The position numbers and the translations under genes are program-made. Source: Dysgonomonas sp. (GTDB lineage: Bacteria > Bacteroidota > Bacteroidia > Bacteroidales > Dysgonomonadaceae). From it: a stretch of 5,773 bases of DNA. The stretch lies in assembly GCA_003523545.1 (NCBI GenBank), contig DQAM01000232.1, positions 1 to 5,773 of the forward strand, given 5' to 3'. Positions within the stretch are counted from its first letter, which is position 1; each line of letters begins with the position of its first letter. The notes beneath the pieces are model-generated. The model was not told the origin of the DNA and searched no databases. It saw nothing but the letters and a program-made list of their open reading frames with translations. Below, in pieces: positions 1 through 5,773 of the stretch.

Positions 1-11
1 TCTTCCGATCT
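1..11. other. Residual Illumina adapter sequence at contig end
   Basis: The first 11 bases, TCTTCCGATCT, are identical to the last 11 bases of the standard Illumina TruSeq adapter/primer (ending GCTCTTCCGATCT). They sit exactly at the window edge, where untrimmed adapter would be expected at a contig terminus. The final T of the adapter joins the next two bases to make an in-frame TAA (11-13), which falsely closes the reading frame of the gene that follows. From 14 onward the frame is open and matches the protein family. The stretch is therefore best treated as a sequencing artefact, not as genomic DNA. An 11-base match could in principle be chance, but its exact terminal position argues against that. 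Confidence 0.85.
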
Positions 12-1117
12 AAAATCTGCCTAAATCGAATAAGATTTCTGCCGATCTCGGTTTGATGTACGGAAACAACGAGGTTTGTTATCCGTCTACGCTTATCCTC
101 GGCGACATCATCAATACATTGCAATCGGGCAATTACGATGTGAAAGACATTGTACTGGCTATCACCCAGACAGGGGGACAATGCCGGGCGACTAATTATC
201 TGGCACAAATAAAAAGCGGATTGCAGAATGCAGGATTCAGGGATATTCCGGTCATAGCACTTTCATCGGGAGGTTCATATCAAAATGATGAAAGCGAGTT
301 CAAACTCGAATGGCAGAAAGTTGTAAAAATAGCTATCGACCTTGTTTTATATTCCGACAACCTGCAACAGATGCATAGTGCTATATCGGTACGTGAAAAG
401 AAAACAGGAGCATCGCTGGATGTTTTCAACTTTTACATTGAAAGGGGAATAGATGCAGTGCGGGCTAATTCGCCGAAAACTTTGCGCCGTTTGATGAAAG
501 AAGCCGTAGCCGACTTTAACAATGTGCTGATTCACGACCGTAATTATACAAAAGTGGGATTGATTGGCGAGATATTCTTGAAATATAATAATTATGCGCA
601 GGCAAATATCACCGAGTGGCTCCGTTCGAAAGAAGTAGAGGTCTCCTGCCCCCCTCTTCTCGATTTTTTATTGCAGTTCTTTGTGAATAATAAGGAAAAC
701 ATAAAGAACGGGTTGGATGAAGAGAGCATTATGGGTAAAGCTTTAAAGCCTTTGATTTGGAATCTGATAAATAGAAAAATCCGGAAATACGAGAAAATCA
801 TGTCCGGTTTTAAATTCTTTGAACCTTCGGAATCGATTTTTGCAAAAGCAGAATCTGCTTCAGAGGTGTTAAGCCTTTCTAATCAGTTCGGAGAAGGATG
901 GCTGATTGCCGGAGAAATCGCCCATTATGCTCGTAAAGGAGTAAATAAGGTGGTATGTATCCAGCCTTTCGGCTGTATTGCCAATCACATCATAGCTAAA
1001 GGTGTAGAAAAACGTTTGAAAACCCTGTATGCCAATATGAATATCCTTTATCTGGATATCGACGGTGGTATAGCGGAGGTTAATCTTCAGAACAGGTTGC
1101 ATTTTATGATTTCATAA
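12..1117 (+). CDS. Acyl-CoA dehydratase activase-related protein, C-terminal part (5'-truncated)
   Basis: This is the C-terminal 367 codons (frame from 14, stop TAA at 1115-1117) of a large protein related to activators of 2-hydroxyacyl-CoA dehydratases. In Bacteroidales such proteins are usually about 1400 residues, with N-terminal BadF/BcrA-type (ASKHA fold) ATPase modules, a DUF2229 region and a C-terminal region resembling the dehydratase subunit; only the last of these is visible. Seen motifs are NNEVCYP (Cys codon 77-79), TQTGGQCRATNY (Cys 182-184), PPLLDFLLQ (near 650-676), QPFGCIANH (962-988, Cys 974-976) and LDIDGG...NLQNRLHFMI at the end. The conserved cysteines may bind an Fe-S cluster (inference). 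The TTG at 53 and ATG at 56 are not real starts: in-frame residues LPKSNKISADLGL precede them and read into the adapter junction, where the apparent stop is artefactual. The gene is convergent with the glycosyltransferase gene. The physiological substrate of these fused proteins is not established. Confidence 0.88.
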
Positions 1118-1164
1118 TATCTGAAAACTTCCACTACCCTCTGTTTTTTTTCATGGCAGAAGGC

Positions 1165-1285
1165 TGTGTCAAAAGTCAATCATATAAGCTATCCGTCATT
1201 GCGAATGAAATGATGAAATCTGATTTTCATGAAGTTAACTTATAAGATTGCTTCGCAGTTGCTCGCAAGGACGACTTTTGACACA
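1165..1285. repeat. MITE/REP-like element with 13-bp terminal inverted repeats
   Basis: The ends are a perfect 13-bp inverted repeat: TGTGTCAAAAGTC at 1165-1177 and GACTTTTGACACA at 1273-1285. Nested inside is an imperfect pair, CGTCATTGCGA (1194-1204) and TCGCAAGGACG (1263-1273), with one mismatch. The inner sequence (GTCATTGCGA ... AGATTGCTTCG ... TCGCAAGGAC) is of the 'GTCATTGCGAG...GAAGCAATCT' type that is widespread as intergenic repeats in bacterial genomes. The element has no coding capacity, and no clear target-site duplication flanks it. It may be a small non-autonomous mobile element or a composite in which a REP-like core sits inside another inverted repeat. Copy number cannot be judged from one window. 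Confidence 0.6.
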
Positions 1286-1375
1286 CACTCGAATAATACG
1301 GATAGACACACAGGTCTATACCAACAAAATCCTATGAGCCTGGTACCTCTTTGTTCAATACAAATCCTTATATAA

Positions 1376-1412
1376 ACAAAAAAGAAGACTAAAATTTAGT
1401 CTTCTTTTTTGT
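1376..1412. terminator. Bidirectional rho-independent terminator
   Basis: A near-continuous palindrome is centred on base 1394: arms 1376-1393 and 1395-1412 are perfectly complementary, with a core AGAAGACTAAA / TTTAGTCTTCT flanked by six A and six T. The hairpin is followed by a T-run on both strands, so it can end transcripts of the activase-related gene (+, stop 258 bp upstream) and of the glycosyltransferase gene (-, stop 118 bp upstream in its own direction). In the folded RNA the central few bases would form the loop. Its place between converging genes fits this role. Confidence 0.85.
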
Positions 1413-1481
1413 CATTCTGAGTGTAACGAAGAATCTACATTTTCAAAAACAGATGCTTCCCACTGTTCAGCATGACAAAAA
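1406..1481. repeat. REP-like hairpin repeat (GTCATTCTGA type)
   Basis: Outer arms TTTTTGTCATTCTGA (1406-1420) and TCAGCATGACAAAAA (1467-1481) are inverted repeats with one mismatch in 15. Inner arms GAAGAATCT (1428-1436) and AGATGCTTC (1451-1459) also pair with one mismatch. The pattern GTCATTCTGAG...GAAGAATCT...AGATGCTTC...CAGCATGAC resembles an intergenic repeat that is common in Bacteroidota and Chlorobi genomes (general knowledge, not searched here). It is non-coding and its left T-run is shared with the adjoining terminator. It resembles the core of the element at 1195-1272 in both halves. Confidence 0.65.
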
Positions 1482-1530
1482 TGGAAAAATATTTTTGAAA
1501 TATTCTCTTTTTATAATGGAATAGGTTTCT

Positions 1531-2271
1531 CTATATTCCTTTCGGCTTTATATTTCCCATTATTTTGTCTATACGAAGTTGTATTACTCCAAAAAATGCT
1601 TCACCGAAAATACCCGGATTCATTTTAGATTCACCAAGTACACGATTCACGAATATAATGGATACTTCCTTTAGCTTAAAACCCAAGACAGTAGCCGTAT
1701 ATTTCATTTCGATCTGGAAAGCATATCCTTCAAATCTGATTTTATCAAGATCTATTGTCTGCAAAACTTTCCTTTTATAACAGATGAATCCTGCGGTAGC
1801 ATCATTTATCTTCATTCTGGTAATGAATTTGACATATTTAGATGCATAATAAGACATAATCACCCGCCCCATCGGCCAGTTGACTACATTTACTCCTGTA
1901 ACATACCGGGAGCCTACTGCCATATCAACGCCTTCTTCGTGGCAAGCCTTATAAAGTTCAAGGAGGTCTTTAGGATCATGTGAAAAATCGGCATCCATTT
2001 CGAAGATATATTCATACGAACGTTCCAAGGACCACTTGAACCCGGCTATATATGCTGTGCCCAGCCCTTGTTTTCCCTGCCTTTCCAACAGGAATAAGGA
2101 AGAAGCATATTTCTGCTGTAGGTTCTTAACAATCGCTCCTGTACCGTCGGGCGAACCGTCATCAATCACCAGCACATGAAAATCCTTAGGAAGTGAAAAA
2201 ACTACCTCTATTATCTTCTCTATGTTTTCTTTCTCATTATAGGTTGGTATAATGACAATGGAATCCGACAT
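1531..2271 (-). CDS. Polyprenol-phosphate mannosyltransferase-like glycosyltransferase (GT2, DPM1-type)
   Basis: This 246-residue protein is a GT-A fold family 2 glycosyltransferase close to dolichol/polyprenol-phosphate mannose synthase. Members transfer a sugar, usually mannose from GDP-mannose, to polyprenyl phosphate at the cytoplasmic membrane face, giving a lipid-linked donor for protein or envelope glycosylation. Seen in order: IPTYNEKENI (8-17) and DDGSPDGT (37-44) in the nucleotide-binding half, KQGLGTAY (67-74), the metal-binding DAD (93-95), GSRY (120-123), DATAGFICYKR (157-167), FEGYAFQIEM (180-189) and GESKMN (213-218). There is no C-terminal GtrA or other transmembrane region, and the length is normal for the soluble DPM1 type. 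ATG at 2271 is preferred because IVIIPTYNE follows it directly; an in-frame TTG at 2289 would add six residues not expected in the family. Stop is TAG. The sugar specificity is inferred. The gene lies 120 bp downstream of the protease gene on the same strand. Confidence 0.9.
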   Translation of the reverse strand: MSDSIVIIPTYNEKENIEKIIEVVFSLPKDFHVLVIDDGSPDGTGAIVKNLQQKYASSLFLLERQGKQGLGTAYIAGFKWSLERSYEYIFEMDADFSHDPKDLLELYKACHEEGVDMAVGSRYVTGVNVVNWPMGRVIMSYYASKYVKFITRMKINDATAGFICYKRKVLQTIDLDKIRFEGYAFQIEMKYTATVLGFKLKEVSIIFVNRVLGESKMNPGIFGEAFFGVIQLRIDKIMGNIKPKGI

Positions 2272-2286
2272 ACCAAAATTTTTGCC

Positions 2287-2294
2287 CAAAAATA
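2287..2294 (-). promoter_or_regulatory. Possible Bacteroidota -7 promoter element for the glycosyltransferase gene
   Basis: Read on the minus strand, TATTTTTG matches the Bacteroidota primary sigma factor -7 consensus TAnnTTTG. It lies 15 bases upstream of the ATG at 2271, which would give a very short leader. No clear TTTG-type -33 element is seen at the usual spacing upstream. In AT-rich DNA such a match is easily due to chance. Confidence 0.2.
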
Positions 2295-2341
2295 ATACAA
2301 GGAAAATATCCTGCTGATATACCCGCTTAACATTTAGTTTA

Positions 2342-2378
2342 ATTTCACTATGTTAATCACTCGTTAACATAGTGAAAT
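2342..2378. promoter_or_regulatory. Perfect 15-bp inverted repeat between protease and glycosyltransferase genes
   Basis: ATTTCACTATGTTAA (2342-2356) and TTAACATAGTGAAAT (2364-2378) are exact reverse complements separated by TCACTCG. On the minus strand the hairpin starts 13 bases after the protease TGA stop and ends 70 bases before the glycosyltransferase ATG. The position suits a terminator for the protease gene, but no U-run follows the stem on either strand. It could instead be a processing or mRNA-stabilising hairpin in a shared transcript, or an operator for a dimeric regulator ahead of the glycosyltransferase gene. The structure is directly visible; its role is open. Confidence 0.6.
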
Positions 2379-2391
2379 CTATTTACGGCAA

Positions 2392-5300
2392 TCAGCTTCC
2401 GCCCATCAGTATCTGAACTGCCCTCTCAAGCTGTGTATCCTTACCTGACAATTGAGAAGCCGGATCGATATACACTTCCACATCGGGTTTTAGTTCCTGA
2501 TTTTCCAAATACTTACCGCGCATGTCTTTTACGGCTACCTGCGGGATACCAAATACAATAGAAGGATCGATCTGATTTTCCCACCAAACGGCTGTCATAG
2601 TACCCGGAACCGGAGTACCCACCAGTTTGCCGATTCCCAACTCTTTATATAACCATGGGAAACCATGTGCATTTGAATAATTATTTTCACACATCAAAAC
2701 GATAGAAGGTTTCAGCCACTTATTGTATGGATCACTACCTATATACTGTCCGCGCGGTTCGAAACGCTGGTATTCTTTACCGCTCAACAGAGTCACCAGG
2801 TCGTCGTGAAGCCATCCACCGCCGTTGTGACGGGTATCGATAACCACTGCATCCTTGTTCCGGCAACGTCCCAGCAATTCGGAATACACAGTACGGAAAC
2901 TTTCACTGTTCATTCCCCGTACATGTACATACCCGATGCGTCCGTTCGATATATCATCGACTATTTTACGCCTCTGTTCTACCCATCGCCTGTAAAGCAG
3001 ATTGCTCTGTTCCCCGTAAGAAATGGGCTTTACCCATACATCCTGTTCGTTGCCCGACTCCGAGGCTTTATAGGTGACCAGCACCCTTTTACCGCTTTTA
3101 CCTGCCAGGAGAGGATAATAATCTTCGCCGTTGCGAACCGCGTTGCCATCTATCTTTGTAATGACAGCACCCTCTTTAATATCTTTTGCATTGCTGACGG
3201 TAAGAGGACCCAATTCGATTATTTCCTTTATGCGTAATCCATCTCCCGTATAGTTTTCATCAAAAAAGGCACCCAGCGAAGCAGTCTGCATAGGTGCACC
3301 GCTACCATAGAATCTGGCGCCTGTATGCGAGCCGTTCAACTCCCCGAGCATTTCGGAAAGCATTTCCTGGAAATCGAAATTATTATTGATATGAGGGAGG
3401 AAGCGCTGGTATGTAGTCTTATACATATCCCAGTCTATACCATGCAGGTCGGTTACGTAAAACTTATCCTTCACCTGCTTCCAGGCATGGTTGAATATAT
3501 AGTTACGTTCCTGCTCGGGTTGATATTCAAACTGAGCGTTGATCTTTATCGGAGTCACCTTACCGCTTTCCATATCGATTTTTTTCAATTGTCCTTTAGC
3601 AAGCATTAATATATTTTTACACAAGCTATCGGTATTAAGTTCACCTGCTCCGGCTTCTTTAAGTAATATCTTAGACGATCTTTCTTTCAAATCATATACC
3701 CAAAGGTCATAATCTTTTTCGAAACGCGTCAGGTAATACAATTTATCCCCTTTTTTATTCAGGATTGCATCCGCCAGGGACGATGAATTTGGAGTAAGCC
3801 TTATAGTCCATTCCTTTACATTGTTGAGATCGAAAGTTAAAGGCTTAACCTCTTTTTTCTTGTCGTCTTTTTTATCATCTTTTTTCTTGTCCTTTTTATC
3901 TTTCTTATCTTTTTCTTTATTGTCGGCTTCTTTCTTCTTATCCTTCTTTTCCTGTTCTTCAAGCAAAGCAAGTTCCTCTTTGCTCATGCGGAATTTATCA
4001 TATGATTCCCTATCGAAAAAAGTTATATAAGCATCCATATGTGCGCCCCAGCTTCCATGACTACGATAGCCTGCCCGGTCCGAAAACCATAGCATGGCTT
4101 TCCCGTCCTGTACGAAACGGGCATTAGCATCCGTATAGCCACTTTCGGTCAGGTTCTTAATTTCCCCGCTTCCATCTGCCTTAACAAGGGCAATATCCGT
4201 ATTGTTCCATCCGCCTACTCCTATGTATTCAGACAACAACCATTTACTGTCGGGTGCCCATTGAAACCATTGGTCGCCATCGGCATACGAATAATTGTAT
4301 TTACCGTCGAGAACCGTGCGTATTTGCTTGGTGGCCAGATTCAGCACACGAAGCGTAGTACGGTCTTCCAGATAAGCAATCTCTTTTCCATCGGGGGAAT
4401 AAAGAGGTTGAAAACTTGCCAAAGGTGAATCGGTCAGTTGTTCTTCTTTAAAACCCTTAGCATAAATAAACTGAGTATCGTCTTTATTCGTGAGGGTAGT
4501 CTGATATACATTCCACAGCCCGTTGCGTTCAGCAGAATACAGAATAGACTTTCCATCGGGACTGAAAGACACATTGCGTTCCTGTTCCGGTGTATTGGTG
4601 ATACGGCGTGTTGTACCATATTCCACGGAAGAAACGAATACATCTCCCCTGACTATAAATGCTACTTCTTTGCCGTTCGGAGAAACGGCCATTTCACGCG
4701 CACCGCTCGAAAAATTCATATACCGGAGCTTGTTCTCCTGGTTATCGGTAACGATTTGTATATTCACTTTTTGAGGTTGAGCACCTTCCTTCATGGTATA
4801 TATTTCGCCGTCGTACGAAAAACAAAGATTGCCGTCTTGACTCGATGTGAGAAAACGGACCGGATGATTTTCGAAAGTGGTAAGCTTTTGCGCATTTGAC
4901 GAATTCAGTCCACGCTTGTAAATGTTGAAGCTTCCGTCCTGTTCGCTCAGGTAATAGAAGCTTTGTCCGTCTGTTGTCCACACCGGATTACGGTCTTCAC
5001 AATTTAAAGTTGTCTGCTTTTTATAGCTGTTATTATTTCCCAGTTCACACAACCACACATCGCGTGTAATAGAAGAACGATGGTGTTTGCGCCAGGGATC
5101 TTCGTATCCTTTATTATCATGGTAAAGTAATTTCGTTCCGGTGGGGTCGATGGATATATTTTCCATGACCAGCGATGAGAACAAAGAAGGTCTTCCTCCC
5201 GATGTTTTCACCTCATATATCTGTGGAAACAGACCGGATGGGAATTGCCCGTCTTTATTATCCTGCATAATACTTGCAGTGAAAAGAATATTCTCGTTGT

Positions 5301-5649
5301 CTTTGAATACAACCGGATATTCGTTGGTAGAATGGGTGGTCAGCCGTGCAGGGACTCCCCCTTCCGAGGACATAAGGTATACATCGAAACTACCTTCGCG
5401 GTTCGAACCGAAAGCAATGTACTTGCCATCGGGCGACCATACAGGCCGGGTGTCGTGTGCGGAATGGGTGGTTAACTGAATAGCCCGTCCGCCGTTGGAC
5501 GGTACTTTATAAATATCGCCTTTGTAGGAAAAAGCAATATAACCGCCATCCGGCGATATGGCAGGATAACGCATCCATAAAGGAGTTTCCTGCGCACTTA
5601 AACTCAATATCGAGAATAATAAAAACAGGGGAAATAAAAAGCTTTTCAT
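2392..5649 (-). CDS. Tricorn-like S41 family serine protease with N-terminal beta-propellers, exported
   Basis: This 1085-residue protein is a bacterial tricorn protease homologue, likely periplasmic, that trims peptides. A Sec signal peptide is clear (Lys2, hydrophobic 4-18, predicted cleavage after SLSA at 19; no lipobox Cys). Residues about 24-300 and 305-700 carry PD40/WD40-like beta-propeller repeats with SPDG-type turns at 32, 72, 363 and 418, plus SPNG at 323. A 33-residue tract at 568-600 is almost purely Lys/Asp/Glu. The tricorn C1 region starts near 712, a PDZ domain spans about 790-862 and the S41 core about 900-1065. Catalytic residues align with Thermoplasma tricorn (S745, H746, S965, E1023): Ser774-His775 in NGSHTG, nucleophile Ser992 in NYSNAHGF, and Glu1049 in YLENQELKPDV; NGGG at 942-945 supports the oxyanion hole. 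Spacings (218 and 57) nearly equal those of tricorn (220 and 58), so it should be active. Start ATG at 5649 is fixed by the signal peptide; stop is TGA. Confidence 0.95.
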   Translation of the reverse strand: MKSFLFPLFLLFSILSLSAQETPLWMRYPAISPDGGYIAFSYKGDIYKVPSNGGRAIQLTTHSAHDTRPVWSPDGKYIAFGSNREGSFDVYLMSSEGGVPARLTTHSTNEYPVVFKDNENILFTASIMQDNKDGQFPSGLFPQIYEVKTSGGRPSLFSSLVMENISIDPTGTKLLYHDNKGYEDPWRKHHRSSITRDVWLCELGNNNSYKKQTTLNCEDRNPVWTTDGQSFYYLSEQDGSFNIYKRGLNSSNAQKLTTFENHPVRFLTSSQDGNLCFSYDGEIYTMKEGAQPQKVNIQIVTDNQENKLRYMNFSSGAREMAVSPNGKEVAFIVRGDVFVSSVEYGTTRRITNTPEQERNVSFSPDGKSILYSAERNGLWNVYQTTLTNKDDTQFIYAKGFKEEQLTDSPLASFQPLYSPDGKEIAYLEDRTTLRVLNLATKQIRTVLDGKYNYSYADGDQWFQWAPDSKWLLSEYIGVGGWNNTDIALVKADGSGEIKNLTESGYTDANARFVQDGKAMLWFSDRAGYRSHGSWGAHMDAYITFFDRESYDKFRMSKEELALLEEQEKKDKKKEADNKEKDKKDKKDKKKDDKKDDKKKEVKPLTFDLNNVKEWTIRLTPNSSSLADAILNKKGDKLYYLTRFEKDYDLWVYDLKERSSKILLKEAGAGELNTDSLCKNILMLAKGQLKKIDMESGKVTPIKINAQFEYQPEQERNYIFNHAWKQVKDKFYVTDLHGIDWDMYKTTYQRFLPHINNNFDFQEMLSEMLGELNGSHTGARFYGSGAPMQTASLGAFFDENYTGDGLRIKEIIELGPLTVSNAKDIKEGAVITKIDGNAVRNGEDYYPLLAGKSGKRVLVTYKASESGNEQDVWVKPISYGEQSNLLYRRWVEQRRKIVDDISNGRIGYVHVRGMNSESFRTVYSELLGRCRNKDAVVIDTRHNGGGWLHDDLVTLLSGKEYQRFEPRGQYIGSDPYNKWLKPSIVLMCENNYSNAHGFPWLYKELGIGKLVGTPVPGTMTAVWWENQIDPSIVFGIPQVAVKDMRGKYLENQELKPDVEVYIDPASQLSGKDTQLERAVQILMGGS
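3850..3948 (-). repeat. Low-complexity Lys/Asp/Glu tract inside the tricorn-like protease gene
   Basis: Residues 568-600 of the protease contain 31 Lys, Asp or Glu out of 33 (19 Lys, 12 acidic), built from short KKD/KKDD-like units. At the DNA level this is a run of AAA/AAG and GAT/GAC codons, so the plus strand is T-rich with repeated TTTTTT and CTT motifs. Sequences like this are prone to slippage in replication and to assembly or length errors. A PD40-like blade (near 615-660) resumes afterwards, so the tract appears to be a flexible surface insertion within the second propeller. Confidence 0.85.
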
Positions 5650-5680
5650 ATTATCTTATTTGGGTGTTAAAATAAAAGCA

Positions 5681-5688
5681 TAAAGATA
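5681..5688 (-). promoter_or_regulatory. Possible -7 promoter element for the protease gene
   Basis: On the minus strand TATCTTTA is one base off the Bacteroidota -7 consensus TAnnTTTG, 31 bases upstream of the ATG at 5649, implying a leader of roughly 25 bases. No TTTG-type -33 element is visible at the expected distance, so this is only a weak candidate. The remainder of 5650-5773 is AT-rich, with no gene, no evident Shine-Dalgarno sequence and no strong hairpin. Confidence 0.2.
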
Positions 5689-5773
5689 AAAATATAACTG
5701 TTTAATAGACGAATAATTGAGAAGAATGTTACATTTCTTAATTTTACGGATAGTTCCAAAACAATTAGATAAG

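Larger units (their letters stand above)
1118..1530. other. Convergent intergenic region rich in palindromes
   Basis: No convincing coding sequence lies in this 413-bp gap between the 3' ends of two converging genes. It contains a 121-bp palindromic element (1165-1285), a strong terminator (1376-1412) and a second hairpin repeat (1406-1481), each listed separately. A small perfect hairpin also occurs at 1302-1319 (ATAGAC / GTCTAT, 6-nt loop), and an AT-only palindrome at 1485-1496; neither has an assigned role. The stretch 1320-1375 shows nothing recognisable. Such pile-ups of hairpins between convergent genes are common sites for REP-like and MITE-like repeats because they disturb neither promoter. 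Confidence 0.8.

Noticed and set aside
42..48. Second CCGATCT heptamer, identical to the end of the adapter at 5-11
   Set aside because: It lies inside the open reading frame and encodes family-consistent residues (ADLGL), so it is probably genomic and a chance 7-base match, not a second adapter junction.
53..58. TTG/ATG as the true start of the activase-related protein
   Set aside because: Coding similarity to the family continues upstream in frame to the adapter junction, and the family protein is far longer.
1189..1305. CTATCCG (1189-1195) and CGGATAG (1299-1305) as extra inverted arms around the 121-bp element
   Set aside because: A 7-bp match placed asymmetrically, one copy inside and one outside the 13-bp arms, is not enough to support a structure.
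2272..2289. Six-residue N-terminal extension of the glycosyltransferase from TTG at 2289
   Set aside because: The ATG at 2271 places the first conserved strand (IVIIPTYNE) at residue 5, as is usual for the family, and the extra residues show no motif.
2806..3237. Plus-strand 143-codon open frame opposite the S41/PDZ region
   Set aside because: It is antisense to strongly conserved catalytic and PDZ coding sequence and has no recognisable features of its own.
3821..4030. Plus-strand open frame encoding a Ser/Phe/Leu-rich peptide
   Set aside because: It is the antisense shadow of the Lys/Asp/Glu-rich tract of the protease gene; its composition is explained entirely by the complement of AAA/AAG/GAT codons.
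4438..4899. Plus-strand 153-codon open frame opposite the protease gene
   Set aside because: It lies wholly antisense to a convincing, domain-rich coding sequence, has no recognisable motif, and shows no promoter or partner gene.
1..5773. A previously undescribed multi-gene system (defence, mobile element or biosynthetic cluster)
   Set aside because: The three genes belong to recognisable families with no evident joint function, and no transposase, toxin-antitoxin pair, CRISPR array, reverse transcriptase or structured RNA gene was found.

Overview
The window looks like a chromosomal contig end from a member of the Bacteroidota, probably order Bacteroidales (Dysgonomonas/Parabacteroides-like). 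This is an inference from three things: the kind of proteins present (a large acyl-CoA dehydratase activase-related protein, a secreted tricorn-like S41 protease, a DPM1-type glycosyltransferase), AT-rich spacers without clear Shine-Dalgarno sequences, and intergenic palindromes of the 'GTCATTNNGA' kind. No species can be named from the sequence alone.

Layout. Positions 1-11 match the 3' end of an Illumina TruSeq-type adapter and are probably not genomic. From 12 to 1117 (+) runs the C-terminal part of an acyl-CoA dehydratase activase-related protein whose 5' end is missing. Positions 1118-1530 form a 413-bp convergent intergenic region packed with palindromes: a 121-bp element with 13-bp terminal inverted repeats, a strong symmetrical terminator, and a second hairpin repeat that abuts the terminator. 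The element inside the first palindrome and the second hairpin are visibly related copies of one REP-like repeat. From 2271 down to 1531 (-) lies a polyprenol-phosphate mannosyltransferase-like GT2 enzyme. A 120-bp gap with a perfect 15-bp inverted repeat separates it from a 1085-residue exported tricorn-like S41 protease (5649 to 2392, -). The last 124 bp (5650-5773) are the AT-rich upstream region of the protease gene.

How the genes relate. The protease and glycosyltransferase genes point the same way and could be co-transcribed, but the hairpin between them may partly or fully separate them. No functional link among the three proteins is apparent: one is a periplasmic peptide-degrading enzyme, one a cytoplasmic-face lipid-linked sugar donor synthase, and one an Fe-S/ATPase-type activator protein. 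I found no defence system, mobile-element transposase, tRNA, rRNA, riboswitch or CRISPR array. The coding content is ordinary for the group; the most interesting material is the repeat cluster at 1165-1481.
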